A stretch of 64,000 nucleotides of DNA from Halocaridina rubra (lineage: Eukaryota > Arthropoda > Malacostraca > Decapoda > Atyidae), in contig JAXCGZ010002349.1 of the NCBI GenBank assembly GCA_037179515.1, forward strand, positions 1 to 64,000. The letters run 5' to 3'. Below the pieces are notes generated by a model. That model saw nothing but the letters and a program-made list of their open reading frames with translations, did no database searches and was not told the origin of the DNA. How positions within the stretch are numbered: position 1 is the stretch's first letter; each line of letters opens with the position of its first letter. The translations under genes were made by a program, and so were the position numbers. Below, piece by piece: positions 29,701 to 39,276 of this stretch.

Positions 29701-32700
29701 GTGGTATTAAAAAGAAGATCGTCACCAACATTAAGCAGCCAATCGTTGTAAAGAAAGTTATCCAACAAACAAATCAGTCTAAAAGAGTTGGTCAGCATCA
29801 GAAAACTGGCAGACCACAGTTTGTTGTGAAGAACCAGTTTGCTATGCGGGGCAGAAACATTAACCAGCATTATGATGCTCAATTTGCAGATGTTACTGAG
29901 TAAGAGGCAGACATAGAACTCATGCTTTTATTGTGTAACTTTTAGTGGATGGGGCTATTCAGTTAATATTCTTTAATGTAGATATGGGTACCATAGTGGT
30001 GTAGTGGTCAACATGCTTGACTACGGAGTTGGTAGACCCTTGACCAAGACCACCATGAGAAGATAGGAATGTGGCATCCAGTCTTAAATTCCCAGCCACT
30101 TTCTCAAGGATCAGTTGTCAGATTGATCTCATTGACTGGCTGAAAAGCGTACCTGGGAGTAGAAACTTTATATATGTGATATGGCTCATGTTTTAGCCAA
30201 GGAAAGTTCAGGCACCTTTCATCACAGTTATATTTTCTTTAATATTTTATTGAGAATATCTTGAAAGTGTGATAATTTTACCAGCCATAGCTAAGTCAGC
30301 AATATGAAAAAACTGATAAAAAAGAATTGCCTTTATCACAGTATGTGAATATAGTACTGTATTCAAGAGACAGAATAAAATTGTGCAATAGATGTCATAT
30401 TGTAATATGTTTTTACACAAGGCAAGTAATAAGGGGATTATTTCTGACTTGTGAATTGCCAGATATACCCTAAAAGTTTTTTCTTATCTCTCTTCACTTG
30501 ATATAATTATACTATTCATGTGCTCCTATCAGTCTAGACCCCCTTTCCTTTGGTTGGGAAAATTTAATTTTTTTTTTAACGTCTTGTCTCACTAATCCTA
30601 GCAGGATGGCAACAACAGTAGCGAAAGAAATGAGACAGCCATACTTTAGCCTACCATGCCTGTTCTCAACTTCTCTGTCATTTGTTTTACAAAAATATAT
30701 AAATTATGGAGGGAGGGCTTGCCACCCCATGACTCCTGTATCCCTTTTGGGCAGCATTTAAAGCAAGCTGGAAATATGGATACTGTATTCTGTACCCCAC
30801 ATTCAAGGGAAGAGAGAATACTCTATTGGTTTTTCACTGTGTTGTAGGAAGCTACATAAATGAGATTTTCTTGCACCTACTGAAGAAGTGAGGCTTATTT
30901 GCTGTATTTTAGTTTCAGTTCTCAGCCATACAATACTGGAGCAGCAGGTATGGGGACAGTATTAATGACAAGACAAGAACCTCTCTTCAGGACACGTCCC
31001 GTTCAGACTATTGTGTATGAGGAAGATTATGAACCTGAGATTCGGCCTTCAAGAATGCGTATCACTGCTCCAAACTTTAACTACAGGGTGAGTTGCTGTT
31101 ATGGATTGCCCAATGGCGGGTATTTTATTGTTGCTACTGTGCATGCTTTTTCAGTCTTAAGATTGCTGTACTGATTGCATACTAATTTCTTCATTCGAAG
31201 ACTAACATTAACTGATTTTGATTCCCTCTCTCGAGAGAAAGAGATAGAACACCTCCCATAAAGGTAAGGTCTCTTAATTCAGTATGCAGTCCCCTCTGCC
31301 TTAGTATATGAGCTTTTGAAGGTCTTGCCTTCCTCCTTAGGCTTAAAAATGTATATTTCTGTATTACTGAGAAAAAATCAATTGCAAAGGAGAGCATGTC
31401 AACAAATCCTCTTTAGTAGCAGCCAAAATATCTCTTTCGAAGAGTGTATCTTGGAAAAGCATCAAAGAATAAGAATTAACCAGTAATATAGAAGACATTG
31501 TCTTGGAAAAGATAATTGGTTCCTTTGGAATCTATGTTCATAATACCATATTTTTTTGGTAATTTCACCCGAGGTTAAATTCAAGCGAAATATATACTAA
31601 CCTAATATTTTCGATTTTTCTTTATACAATAAAATGTGTAGATTTTTTTTTATCCGTTGTGAAGGTGTAATTATTGTACAAAAAAATTGTAGACTTCTAG
31701 TATATTTTTATTTTTATCAAATTCACTTAATAGGCATTGTTCAAAATACACACAATTTTCACTTTGCTCAAACGAACAGACGCGTCTTTTTTCAACTGAT
31801 TTGTTTTCAGCACTGTACATCTTATAACCTGAGAATGAAGGCAAGATCTTTGAAACCACGTTTACAGGGGCAGAAGGAAACTCACATTGAAGATCATTTA
31901 TGGTAGACCTGTATCTCTATGGGAGAAGCCCCCTCTAGACACACTGCTACGCAGGAATCTGAAGCTGTATGTCTTGGTGCATTCAGGAAAATATACATTC
32001 CTCTTGTACGCTATTTTACTATGTAATAATAATAATATTATAATTATTATTATTATTATTTATTTTTTTATTTTTTTTTTATTTTTTTTTTATTTATTTA
32101 TTTATTTTTTACCACCCAATAATTTATCTTTCCAGATTGCACACCAAGCACAAGTTCAACCTCAAACTTGGAATCCACCTAGAATTCAACATGAAAGGTA
32201 TATCTTTCTGTTCACTCAGTTGCACAATTTCACAGTATGGCTGCATTCTTTAGTATTTTCAAGTTATACAGAAAAAAACAATAATATTACTGTACGTTTA
32301 CATGTAGTTATATCTTGTGTTAATGAAGGCTAGTTATTAACAGGTTCAGAACTACTGTATTAACTTCCTTTTTTAATTTCATCTTTTGAGTATGTTTCTT
32401 GTTTTTAAATACAAAAATCATGGCAGTATCTCTTTGTCTAGCATGCAAATAGATTCAGACACTTTGTTCATTGAGTCTTGTATTGTGCAGGGCTTTTGAT
32501 GAACAAGTGGAGTACCAGGTTTACCCGAAGAAGGTGTCGGCGGTACCTTCCGCTCGACCTCCAATTACCAGAGGGACAAAGGTAATTTCTTGCTAGAGAT
32601 TTGCAGTTTTTATGGTTTACTTTCATTTTAGTGCACTATCCATTCATAGTTTTTATTTAATGAACTTCCCCTGCCAATACTGTATTTGAAAGTGTCTGTA

Positions 32701-35700
32701 AAGCTGGATTGTGTAAGGTGCCCTTTGTGTTTAGCATCTGAAATTCTTGAATATCTTAAAACTGAGTTTTTGAAACTATTGAAAGACTAATCCAGGAGAT
32801 TTCAGCTAATATTCAATTGAAAATTTGCTTTGAACTTTCTGTGCTTTAAGTATTGATAATGCTCCACCATTGAAATACAACTAACAGAATAAACTAATTA
32901 AATCACAATAATCAGAAAGCAAGCCATGGCCACCAGCCTCCTAAATATAGGCCATTAATATTCCCTTAACAGGACAACAAGCGGTCTGAAGTTAAGAAAG
33001 GAGGAGGGATTAGAAACCTCTTCCCTTTCCGTATGTAATTATTGCGTAGGGCATAGAGAAAATAACAGATAGAATAGGTGAAGTGGGGTAGGGGATGTTG
33101 ACACCATGCAATCTCGGTTCTTTTTTGTAGTACTTGTTCCTTGGGGATGTTGACACCATGCAATCTCGGTTCTTTTTTGTAGTACTTGTTCCTTGGGGAT
33201 GTTGACACCATGCAATCTCGGTTCTTTTTTGTAGTACTTATTCCTTGGGGATGTTGACACCATGCAATCTCGGTTCTTTTTTGTAGTACTTATTCCTTTC
33301 CAGATTGCTTAATGGTAAATGGCCTCAGGGGTAAATGTTAGCTTTTGAGGGTTTGTACACCATTTATTTTCTTTTATGCATGTTTTTAAGTTTGGGGGGG
33401 TTGGCAAAAATGATTAATATTAGTCATATTGGAAATATGACTTTCACTGATTTCTCATTATGAAATATGTGCTTGAAAGTTATTCAGGTGAGGCTACCCC
33501 AGACTCAGTACAGCTGATGGTTGGGCGGGTGGGGTTAAAGTTGTAAAAAATGAGTTAAGGAATGTATACACTCAGGCCACATTTCCTTGCATGCTATAGG
33601 ATGCAGGAAACGAGTTATGGGAGCAGCATATATGTTTGTGAATAGGGTTAATATTATAAGAAATTTAGACTTGGGAATAAAATCTAAGTTCACATTCCAT
33701 TTATATCATAAAAGACCGGTAAAGATGTAAAGGAACTGCGAGGTTGGCAGTCGAACTTCTAAGTGTTTAAGCCAGTGTTTCTCAACCTTTTTTAAATCAG
33801 GGTACACTTGTAGAGTAATTAAAACTGAGGCGCATTTAATATATCAATAAGATAAAATTATCCATAAAATTGTATAATACGAAAATTATATAAAAAAAAA
33901 ACTTAAGTAAGCATGTATATTTAAGATATTACTATATATTTAATCAAGTATGCTTGTATGACACTTGTGCTTGATGTGCTTTGGGAATTTTTTTTATTAT
34001 TAGGCCTTATATGTGATAAGCATACTCTCATTTCCTCATCAATATATCTAATATTTGATCTAGTTTTACATTTAATGTTGGTAAATGCAGAAAATCCTTA
34101 TTCACAGAGGTATGATGTGGAGATCTGCAATAAAATAATTAATGCTTTACAAGCTATTGAAGGATATTTTTTGATGGAAATCCAAAATTGATGAAAGGGC
34201 ATCTCTTTGTTTGATTTATAAGATATCCCTCGTGGTACTTAGGTCAAAGGATTACTGCCGATTCCTGTACTCAGATGTCATTATAGCTGCTTCTCGCATG
34301 CTTTAGGACGGGCTGTTCTAAGATTTTATATCAACCATTCATGAGAGAGATAAGGACTGATTGAAATCCCTTGAGGAAGGGAAGAGGGAAAGAATTATTG
34401 ATTCTTTTTTAAAGATTAAGGAAATGAGTTTCCAGTTTCAAATATCACATTACAAAGACTTGACTCAGACATGGTTGCCATGTGCCTATCTGTAGTTTTT
34501 AGAAATACAGATTTTTTTATATAAAAAAAATCATAAATTACTCTTTCATTAACTTGGGGCGCAGCGTTCGAGAAGCGCTGGTTTAAGCGTATCAAGATAA
34601 AGGTTAGATAGGATCATTTCTAGATTTGATTTCATCTCTTGAGTTGTAACATTTTAGCTTATTTGGAGATCTAAACGAGAATTTGTCTGACTAAACTTTT
34701 TTTGGGTGTAAAGATAAATTTCAATTCTTTCTTTAGGATTTTATTCACCACATGCTATTGTCGAATCTCTGTAGGTTGTTGTATCCAATCTTCATCCCAA
34801 AGTAACTATGGAAGATATGGAAGAACTGTTGGGTACCGTTGGACCACTTTCGTATGTAGGCATGGTGCGACCGGGTGTTGCAGAAGCTGTTTTTCTCAAT
34901 GATGAGGATGCTTACAGGTAAATGTTTAAATATTTATTACCTGTAGAGTACTTAAATTATGTATTTAGAGTAAAAAAAAATTTAATATTCCAGACAGCAT
35001 CATAAGTTGAAGCCAAAATATTCTCTGTTTTATGAGTTTTCATAAGGGAAGGGGTCAGTGTACTCTATTTTGAGTTTATCACTGTGATGATTTTTTTTTT
35101 TTTTTTTTTTTTTTTGAATGGGATAGGATAGGAGGGGATTAAGGATATAAGGGAATTGGAGGGAAAAGCAAGAAAATTAAAGTAAGAGATAAAAAAGAGA
35201 GGGGCAGACCCTCGTGCTAAGTCTTGATCTGGAGTTCAGATTCTATTTAATACTGGAGTGACTGTGATGTTAGCTTCACGTACATATAATTAATGTTATT
35301 GATTTTTTCTTTTTTCATTAGATCAGTTGATCAGTTCAACAACAGACAGCTTGATGGTCAGGCAATGAAAGTTGTTGTCGTCAAAAGCAAAACTCCACTC
35401 ATAACCGCGGGAGGCTCACAGGGCAGATCCGTGTTGAAGTCGGCCAGGTATGTAAAGCTCTTGATAATTTCTATTTATCATGACTTGATTAGTGTTAATA
35501 TTAACATTTTTTCTAATTAGTGCATGAATGAATATTTAACTCCTAATAACTATAATCGAACTTGTCATGAGTTATGTTTACAATTTTGCTTAAGATAATG
35601 ATTATTCATCCTGTTGTGATTAGTGTCAATATTAACACTTGCTAATTAGTGTATGAATGAATATTTGTAGTTAGAGATTAAAGTTTCATATTTATTATGT

Positions 35701-35838
35701 CTCTTTTTTCATTTAGTATGGCCACTTTACTTACCATGGTAGAAGAAAGTAGAAATTGTAAAGACAAATTTAATATTCTAGTTTCTAAAATACTGTGATC
35801 TTCTTTGAAACAGAGGCCGTTCGGGATACTACATGTAG
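14516..35838 (+). CDS. POLDIP3: POLDIP3/SKAR-like RRM protein (whole gene, 11 coding exons)
   Basis: Joining 14516-14592, 19925-20018, 20321-20503, 24576-24639, 29644-29899, 30919-31087, 32136-32197, 32491-32581, 34775-34917, 35322-35447 and 35814-35838 gives an uninterrupted 429-codon frame with GT-AG borders throughout. The human protein is close to this length (about 420 residues). Seen: residues 3-12 carry SLDDII, the UAP56/DDX39B-binding motif type; residues about 60-100 contain repeated DAR motifs (TDARNR, RDARDR, GDARDK), the hallmark of POLDIP3; residues about 333-410 form an RRM beginning VVVSNLHPKV and including RPGVAEAVF and NNRQLDGQAMK. Known of the family: nuclear adaptor of the TREX/exon-junction machinery, S6K1 substrate, and partner of DNA polymerase delta p50. 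The final residues (GRSGYYM) are short and aromatic and do not resemble the vertebrate tail as I remember it. The long basic middle part has no recognised domain. The introns are rich in transposons. Orthology to the POLDIP3/ALYREF-like group is very likely; exact borders are inferred. Confidence 0.92.
14882..14931. repeat. 21-bp stem, 8-base loop hairpin in POLDIP3 intron 1
   Basis: AAAACCTAAAAACATGAACA(T) pairs with (A)TGTTCATGCTTTTAGGTTTT with one G-T-type mismatch. A third related segment, AAAACTTAAAAGCATGTACA, follows at 14933. Confidence 0.75.
15645..15711. repeat. (TA)n in POLDIP3 intron 1
   Basis: Uninterrupted TA inside the 15270-16642 element. Confidence 0.97.
15961..16231. mobile_element. 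Nested TA-flanked MITE (271 bp)
   Basis: Perfect 16-base inverted termini CAGTTTAGCGGGCCAT / ATGGCCCGCTAAACTG with TA on both outer sides. Also contains a GC-rich hairpin CCAGGGGGGCTTCG...CTGG at about 16119-16141 and a C-run. Young by its perfect ends. Confidence 0.8.
16650..18290. other. POLDIP3 intron 1, unassigned part
   Basis: No repeat border or coding signal recognised. Confidence 0.5.
18296..19547 (-). mobile_element. Tigger-type element, family A, in POLDIP3 intron 1
   Basis: Starts CAGAGGGTCCCCGATTTACG and ends GACTCCCTG followed by TA. The two ends are diverged inverted repeats; the left flank TA has mutated to CA. Subterminal sequence 19300-19530 matches 47040-47300. The small open frames inside are not transposase-like. 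Confidence 0.65.
19693..19764. repeat. 36-bp tandem duplication
   Basis: TGTGCATAGGGTAATAAGCA... is repeated exactly at 19693 and 19729, between the family A element and POLDIP3 exon 2. Confidence 0.9.
19925..20018 (+). CDS. POLDIP3: POLDIP3 coding exon 2
   Basis: The acceptor ctttttacag ends at 19924 and donor GTAAGT begins at 20019. One base completes the Ala codon, then 31 codons (GKKNFNKGKGS...LGIITR) rich in Lys and Gly. Intron 1 (5.3 kb) carries two DNA-transposon blocks. Confidence 0.85.
20321..20503 (+). CDS. POLDIP3: POLDIP3 coding exon 3 (DAR repeats)
   Basis: Acceptor ttcctctgcag and donor GTAAGTG; 61 codons, phase 0 at both ends. Contains three DAR motifs (TDARNR, RDARDR, GDARDK), spaced as in the DAR-rich segment of POLDIP3. 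If intron 3 is retained, the open frame runs on to 20554 and stops; this is only a read-through possibility. Confidence 0.9.
20619..20747. repeat. (CT)n microsatellite just after POLDIP3 exon 3
   Basis: About 128 bases of TC/CT with few interruptions, 115 bases downstream of the exon 3 donor, on the transcribed strand as a polypyrimidine tract. Confidence 0.97.
21399..21729. mobile_element. Tigger-type MITE (331 bp)
   Basis: Inverted ends CAAGGGGGTTCTCAATTTAT / AACCCCCTG with TA on both sides. The subterminal text (GAGTTCCGTTCCTG; GTCGGAACACACCTAAAT) is shared with the left end of 18296-19547, so this looks like an internally deleted family A relative. Lies in POLDIP3 intron 3. Confidence 0.7.
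21735..24570. other. POLDIP3 intron 3, unassigned part
   Basis: Contains a 169-codon plus frame (22510-23019) with no family resemblance, no RBP/transposase signature and intron-like composition; not called a gene. Confidence 0.5.
24576..24639 (+). CDS. POLDIP3: POLDIP3 coding exon 4
   Basis: Acceptor tttttttatatatag, donor GTAAGT at 24640. Encodes 21 residues (AIVQQKPAVVKKQIINVPKQ...) and ends in phase 1. Short and of unremarkable composition, so it rests on splice sites, phase continuity and the Lys/Gln/Val-rich character shared with exon 5. Confidence 0.75.
24783..25140 (+). mobile_element. Reverse transcriptase C-terminal fragment
   Basis: The open frame over most of this stretch reads VKEASKYLGGLKSVMR, RRIYEGVIVPTALYGAET and VMEMRCLRGMIGVSRIDRVR, the familiar C-terminal block of arthropod RTE/CR1-like reverse transcriptases. 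No catalytic core is present. It sits in POLDIP3 intron 4, about 140 bases past exon 4, in sense orientation. The frame is still open over about 110 codons, suggesting a recent insertion. Confidence 0.75.
25160..29640. other. POLDIP3 intron 4, unassigned part
   Basis: 4.5 kb of AT-rich sequence. A T-run at 28912-28929. No exon-like block keeping phase 1 to phase 1 was found. Confidence 0.5.
29644..29899 (+). CDS. POLDIP3: POLDIP3 coding exon 5
   Basis: Acceptor tttattaatttcag; donor GTAAGA at 29900. Phase 1 in, phase 2 out. Encodes about 85 basic, Gln-rich residues (KTGQTRMKGNDLV...; KKVIQQTNQSKRVGQ...) with no recognised domain; the corresponding middle part of the family is low-complexity and variable. 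GC content is clearly higher than in the flanking introns. Confidence 0.85.
29985..30215 (+). repeat. tRNA-derived SINE-like element in POLDIP3 intron 5
   Basis: TAGTGGTGTAGTGGTCAACA (A-box-like) and ATGCTTGACTACGGAGTTGG resemble a tRNA head. The B box is degenerate (TAGACCCTTGACCAAGACC). The tail has no recognised family. Confidence 0.45.
30919..31087 (+). CDS. POLDIP3: POLDIP3 coding exon 6
   Basis: Acceptor ttttagtttcag, donor GTGAGT at 31088. Encodes SQPYNTGAAGMGTVLM... and an acidic stretch (YEEDYEPEIRPS), reminiscent of the acidic segment of POLDIP3. Ends in phase 0. The open frame continues about 85 bases into intron 6, which is taken as read-through. Confidence 0.85.
32136..32197 (+). 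CDS. POLDIP3: POLDIP3 coding exon 7
   Basis: Acceptor aatttatctttccag and donor GTATAT; 20 codons plus two bases (IAHQAQVQPQTWNPPRIQHE). It lies just downstream of a T-rich low-complexity stretch (about 32036-32110) that could serve as an extended polypyrimidine tract. Supported mainly by phase continuity with exons 6 and 8. Confidence 0.78.
32491..32581 (+). CDS. POLDIP3: POLDIP3 coding exon 8
   Basis: Acceptor cttgtattgtgcag, donor GTAATT at 32582. Encodes AFDEQVEYQVYPKKVSAVPS and then ARPPITRGTK. The terminal GTK directly precedes the RRM, as in the vertebrate EGTK-RRM junction. Ends in phase 0. Confidence 0.86.
33091..33298. repeat. 52-bp minisatellite, 4 copies
   Basis: Four nearly identical 52-base units starting GGGGATGTTGACACCATGCA at 33091, 33143, 33195 and 33247; the only difference is G/A in ACTTGTT/ACTTATT. 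In POLDIP3 intron 8. The minus-strand open frames over it follow from the repeat. Confidence 0.95.
33773..34580. mobile_element. hAT-type non-autonomous element (808 bp) with 8-bp TSD
   Basis: Begins CAGTGTTTCTCAACCTTTTT and ends CGAGAAGCGCTG, typical hAT/Charlie termini. The flanking octamer GTTTAAGC is identical at 33765-33772 and 34581-34588, a perfect hAT-size target duplication. The 77-codon frame inside (33958-34191) may be a transposase remnant (hydrophobic, YSQRYDVEICNK) but is not convincing. Located in POLDIP3 intron 8, about 190 bases before exon 9. Confidence 0.85.
34775..34917 (+). CDS. POLDIP3: POLDIP3 coding exon 9 (RRM, first half)
   Basis: Acceptor tcgaatctctgtag, donor GTAAAT. 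Encodes VVVSNLHPKVTMEDMEELL (RNP2-like strand and helix 1) and VRPGVAEAVFLNDEDAY (RNP1 region). The NLHPxVTxED and HPGVAEVVF-type signatures are specific to POLDIP3-like RRMs. Phase 2 out. Confidence 0.93.
35322..35447 (+). CDS. POLDIP3: POLDIP3 coding exon 10 (RRM, second half)
   Basis: Acceptor tcttttttcattag, donor GTATGT at 35448. Encodes FNNRQLDGQAMKVVVV (helix 2 and last strand of the RRM) followed by a Gly/Ser/Lys tail. Phase 2 out; it joins in frame either to exon 11 or to the exon at 37443 (see findings). Confidence 0.92.
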
Positions 35839-35843
35839 TTAAG
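35814..35843 (+). CDS. POLDIP3: POLDIP3 exon 11: last codons and stop, then a 3'UTR donor
   Basis: Acceptor ttctttgaaacag. The 30-base micro-exon completes an Arg codon, then encodes GRSGYYM and a TAG stop at 35836-35838; five bases later AAG|GTAAGT is a strong donor. The 3'UTR is therefore probably split by a 1.6 kb intron. Confidence 0.75.
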
Positions 35844-37442
35844 GTAAGTTGTTGCCACACTTTTAAGGAAGAATAACAGATTATATTTAGTATTGCACTC
35901 AACATGACCAGGTGAAGTGAATGAATGTCGAATTTCATGTACTGTACGGTTATTTCTTAGTGGCTTTTTCGCACATATCAGTGGGGTATTAGTGCAAGGT
36001 TAACTCTTGGAGAGATTGATGAGGAAATAAAATTGAGACAAATAGTGGTGATGAGTGAAAGTTTAAGCAGAAAATGATGGAAAAATATGCATGTAATGGC
36101 ATCATTGGTTTATGATGGAAAATTCGGTTTGTGTGATGAACCTGCGTAGAGGAAGATATATGCGTCAAGTTCATGAAAGAGAGCTTGCTAATTTTGGGGT
36201 TCTGCATCTGTAAGCTAAGGGTTGCCTCAAGAGGATAGTAGAGGTAAAGGCATAGATAAGTAAACGAATATTGGGTAGTTGTAAGGAAGACCAGATGATA
36301 GAGGGAAAGATTTAGTATATTTGCATATGCAAAACTGTGAATATAGAGTAAAGTGAGAATTCAGTATCAGAAGTTTAAAAGATAGACCACAGTACACATA
36401 GGGGCTGTGTTTTAGTGGGAGAGATTTGCAAAACTCAAAAATTAAAAATAAAAGATAAAACTAGAAGAGAATATAACATTTTTAGATGAGCTAACATTGA
36501 GATACTAGATGTGATGATTTTGTTCAATGTTTAATCTTTAGAATTATCAGAACATGCAAAATTGCAGTGTTTGTATTTTGTACCATTTTACAATGGAAAG
36601 GGATATCTGGACTTTTCTGAATATTTAGGATGACTACAAATGTTTGGTAGGATGTGTTAGAGTAGTAATGGGTTCAGGCTAGCTTTATCAGTGATATTTA
36701 TCTATACATATACACTAGCCATATTCCTCCTTCACCCTTGATTTCAGAATAGATTTAAAGATTATTTTCTAAATATGTTCATTTTGGCTACATTTGCACT
36801 GCTACTTTTCACAATTAAAAGGTTAGAACATGTTATCATCGTAATATGCATGGAGAAAGCAATAAATGGAAATAATTATGCTTCCAAGCATTCAGTATCA
36901 AGCTGACATCATGTGTGTCTGTTTCGATCGTATTCAAGTTCCATTCTTTGGTTTAAAGAGTTCGTTTTTCCAGTTCAAATATTTTCCACGAATTTTAAGT
37001 ATATGGGAATAATGTAAAATTATTCAAGAAAATTTAAAACGTGAAATTGAAATACTGAAGGTACAATAGTGGGATCTTCCTTCCTGAAATTTCTTTTTGA
37101 AGTTACACTAAAATAATGTATGGTTTTAGTTGAATTCGCATTGCCTATTTTCATTTGGCTGTGGCCTATGTTCACTCTCATGCAGGAGGAGGTATGTGTA
37201 GATGGAAAATACAGTATAAACCTACAATTAAAGGTGTAAGAATTTTACTTGTGTATAGCCTTTGTGTCAAGGATAGGAGAGATGGGAACTGGCTGTCCAT
37301 TCTGTGAATATATGCTATTAAAATACATTGTGGTGTATAATGTTTTAAATGGTATAGTGAGTTCTTTTCTCTAATGATTAAAGTTGTAACCACCCTGACA
37401 GTGGCAAATTAATTGATATATATGATACTATTCTTGTTTCAG
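35844..37442. other. Probable 3'UTR intron of POLDIP3
   Basis: Begins GTAAGT and ends TTGTTTCAG. No coding recognised. Confidence 0.5.
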
Positions 37443-38205
37443 ATAAACTCATGGAGACGATGGATTTTCTGCAACAGAATTTGCAAAGAATCTCTAGGCG
37501 TTTGGGGGAAAAAAAAAGTGCTTGGCTACATGTATGCTGTACAATCTTTTACCATGTGAATATTGAAAGTGTGATATTGCATATGTCCTGGCATACTGAG
37601 TTGTAATTTTAAACATTCTTGAATATACTCCAAGATGTCTTAGCAGTTAATATGGTTTAGAAGTTTAGTATTATTTCCTATGTTTTATTTTAATAGTTAA
37701 GGATGTGTCTACCTGTAACCATTGAAGTACCTGTCCCGTTTGTTACCGATTACAAATTTTTATAGCTTTTAAGTTTTTGATGGTACTGCTGATATTCTCA
37801 TAGAGTAGATTGCAATATTTTTGTTGTGGCTTAATGTGAAATTTATGACGACTTATATTTTAAAGTTATAGCATTATTATTGAAGGAATGTGATTAGTGT
37901 TCAGGTTTTTGTTTTATTTTTAATTTATTTTTTTAATATTTGTCAGTATTTATTTGTAACATTTTAAAGGATTGTGTTGTTGTTCACTCTGAATACATGG
38001 GCCCGAGAAATTTATTTTTCCTTAAATCACTTGGTTTAATTATTATATACTATTTTGTTTGATATATTAACCATCTTATCCCATTATTGTTCACAGAAAA
38101 GGATTTTGTAGTATTCATAAAACATAGGAAAGCTTTTGCCTTAAAAAATCATTTAGGCTTACAAAACTAACACAAAAGAAATAAATGGTCATACTATAAA
38201 TTTTT
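37443..38205 (+). other. POLDIP3: Probable POLDIP3 3'UTR terminal exon
   Basis: An acceptor (ttcttgtttcag) ends at 37442 and pairs with the donor at 35844. No conserved coding follows. The downstream stretch is AT-rich with a canonical AATAAA at 38180-38185. The exact cleavage site is a guess. Confidence 0.5.
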
Positions 38206-38599
38206 AGGTCTTTCATATGCTTATGTAAATAGTAAATATTCGCCCTAAGCACTCCATTTCTTTTCTTACCAAATTATTTGTAATTCTTTTAAATACTCTT
38301 CTGAATATTTAATTTAAAAAAATACTACTAGGGTGTTACATAACTCCGTTCCTAATTTGATATCAATTTTCTCTGCGGGTAACTGACCAGCAATATTCGT
38401 CTTCTGGTAAAGTCTTACTCAGTAGTTAAGAATAGTTTTGAGTCTCCATTTGAAGTGTGATACCACTTTTTTTATTTTTTATTTTTTTTAAATACCAGGG
38501 TCTGACGATTGCAGAAGTGTAAAATCACAGTGGACAGAGGTTTTTCAATCTGTAGGCAAAATGCAGCGATGATCTAGACTGTCTAAGAACAGCATTATG

Positions 38600-38669
38600 C
38601 ACTGAATAAGAAAACCATTGTCAGTACCCACTTTCACTGAATAAGAAAATCACTGTCAGTACCCACTTT
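38600..38669. repeat. 35-bp tandem duplication
   Basis: CACTGAATAAGAAAACCATT... and CACTGAATAAGAAAATCACT... are adjacent 35-base near copies. Confidence 0.85.
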
Positions 38670-38689
38670 AAGGTTATGAGGACCAGATT

Positions 38690-39180
38690 TATAAAGAAGA
38701 AACTTTGATCATGAAGACCTCAAAGGGGGCAGAGTGAAACTGTCGAACCCGTGAGATGGTTGTTTTCATAGTCGAAGCAAGTCTATTTATTGAGCAGCTA
38801 AGGAATTGAATATCAGTATGACATCTGGCTTGTACAGATACAGCTTGAGATAACTGCAAAATCCACTGGATAGATGTTGTGCTCATATTCAGTTCCGCAG
38901 CTGCTCGCCATATAGATATCTTTTGACTGTGAACAAATGACGCACTTTTTCAACATCCTGATTGAGATGTGTCCTTTACGGATCTGGTCTCTTTAAAACT
39001 TTTGGAGGGTATCGAAGATAGTTTTCCTGTCCACCACATAATGGTGTCCGTAGACTGTCCAGAATCATCACTACTTTCTGACTCCAAATTAAAAGTCTCC
39101 TGCCATGCAGTGATTTATAAATCTGCTCCAGAATTTCCATAGTAGCAGAAAACTCTGCAAAAGTTGACAAAATAATTCTC
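38690..39180 (-). pseudogene. Possible mariner/Tc-like transposase relic (HTH part)
   Basis: Frames switch, but read in order: FKETRSVKDTSQSG, then RAAAELNMSTTSIQWIL, then LKLYLYKPDVI. This resembles the second HTH of mariner-like/SETMAR-type transposases (GSV.D..RSGRP ... A.ELNxSxTSVxRIL ... LKLYPYK). No DDE domain could be read downstream. Resemblance only. Confidence 0.4.
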
Positions 39181-39276
39181 ATCTACTGAGTGAAAGTTTA
39201 CCACAAAATAGCTTTCATTGGTCAATTACCTGCAAAGAAAATTGAAATCAAATTACTGAAGGACTTTTGAAACACT

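Noticed and set aside
32966..33263. Minus-strand repetitive proteins
   Set aside because: Result of the 52-bp minisatellite; no coding evidence.
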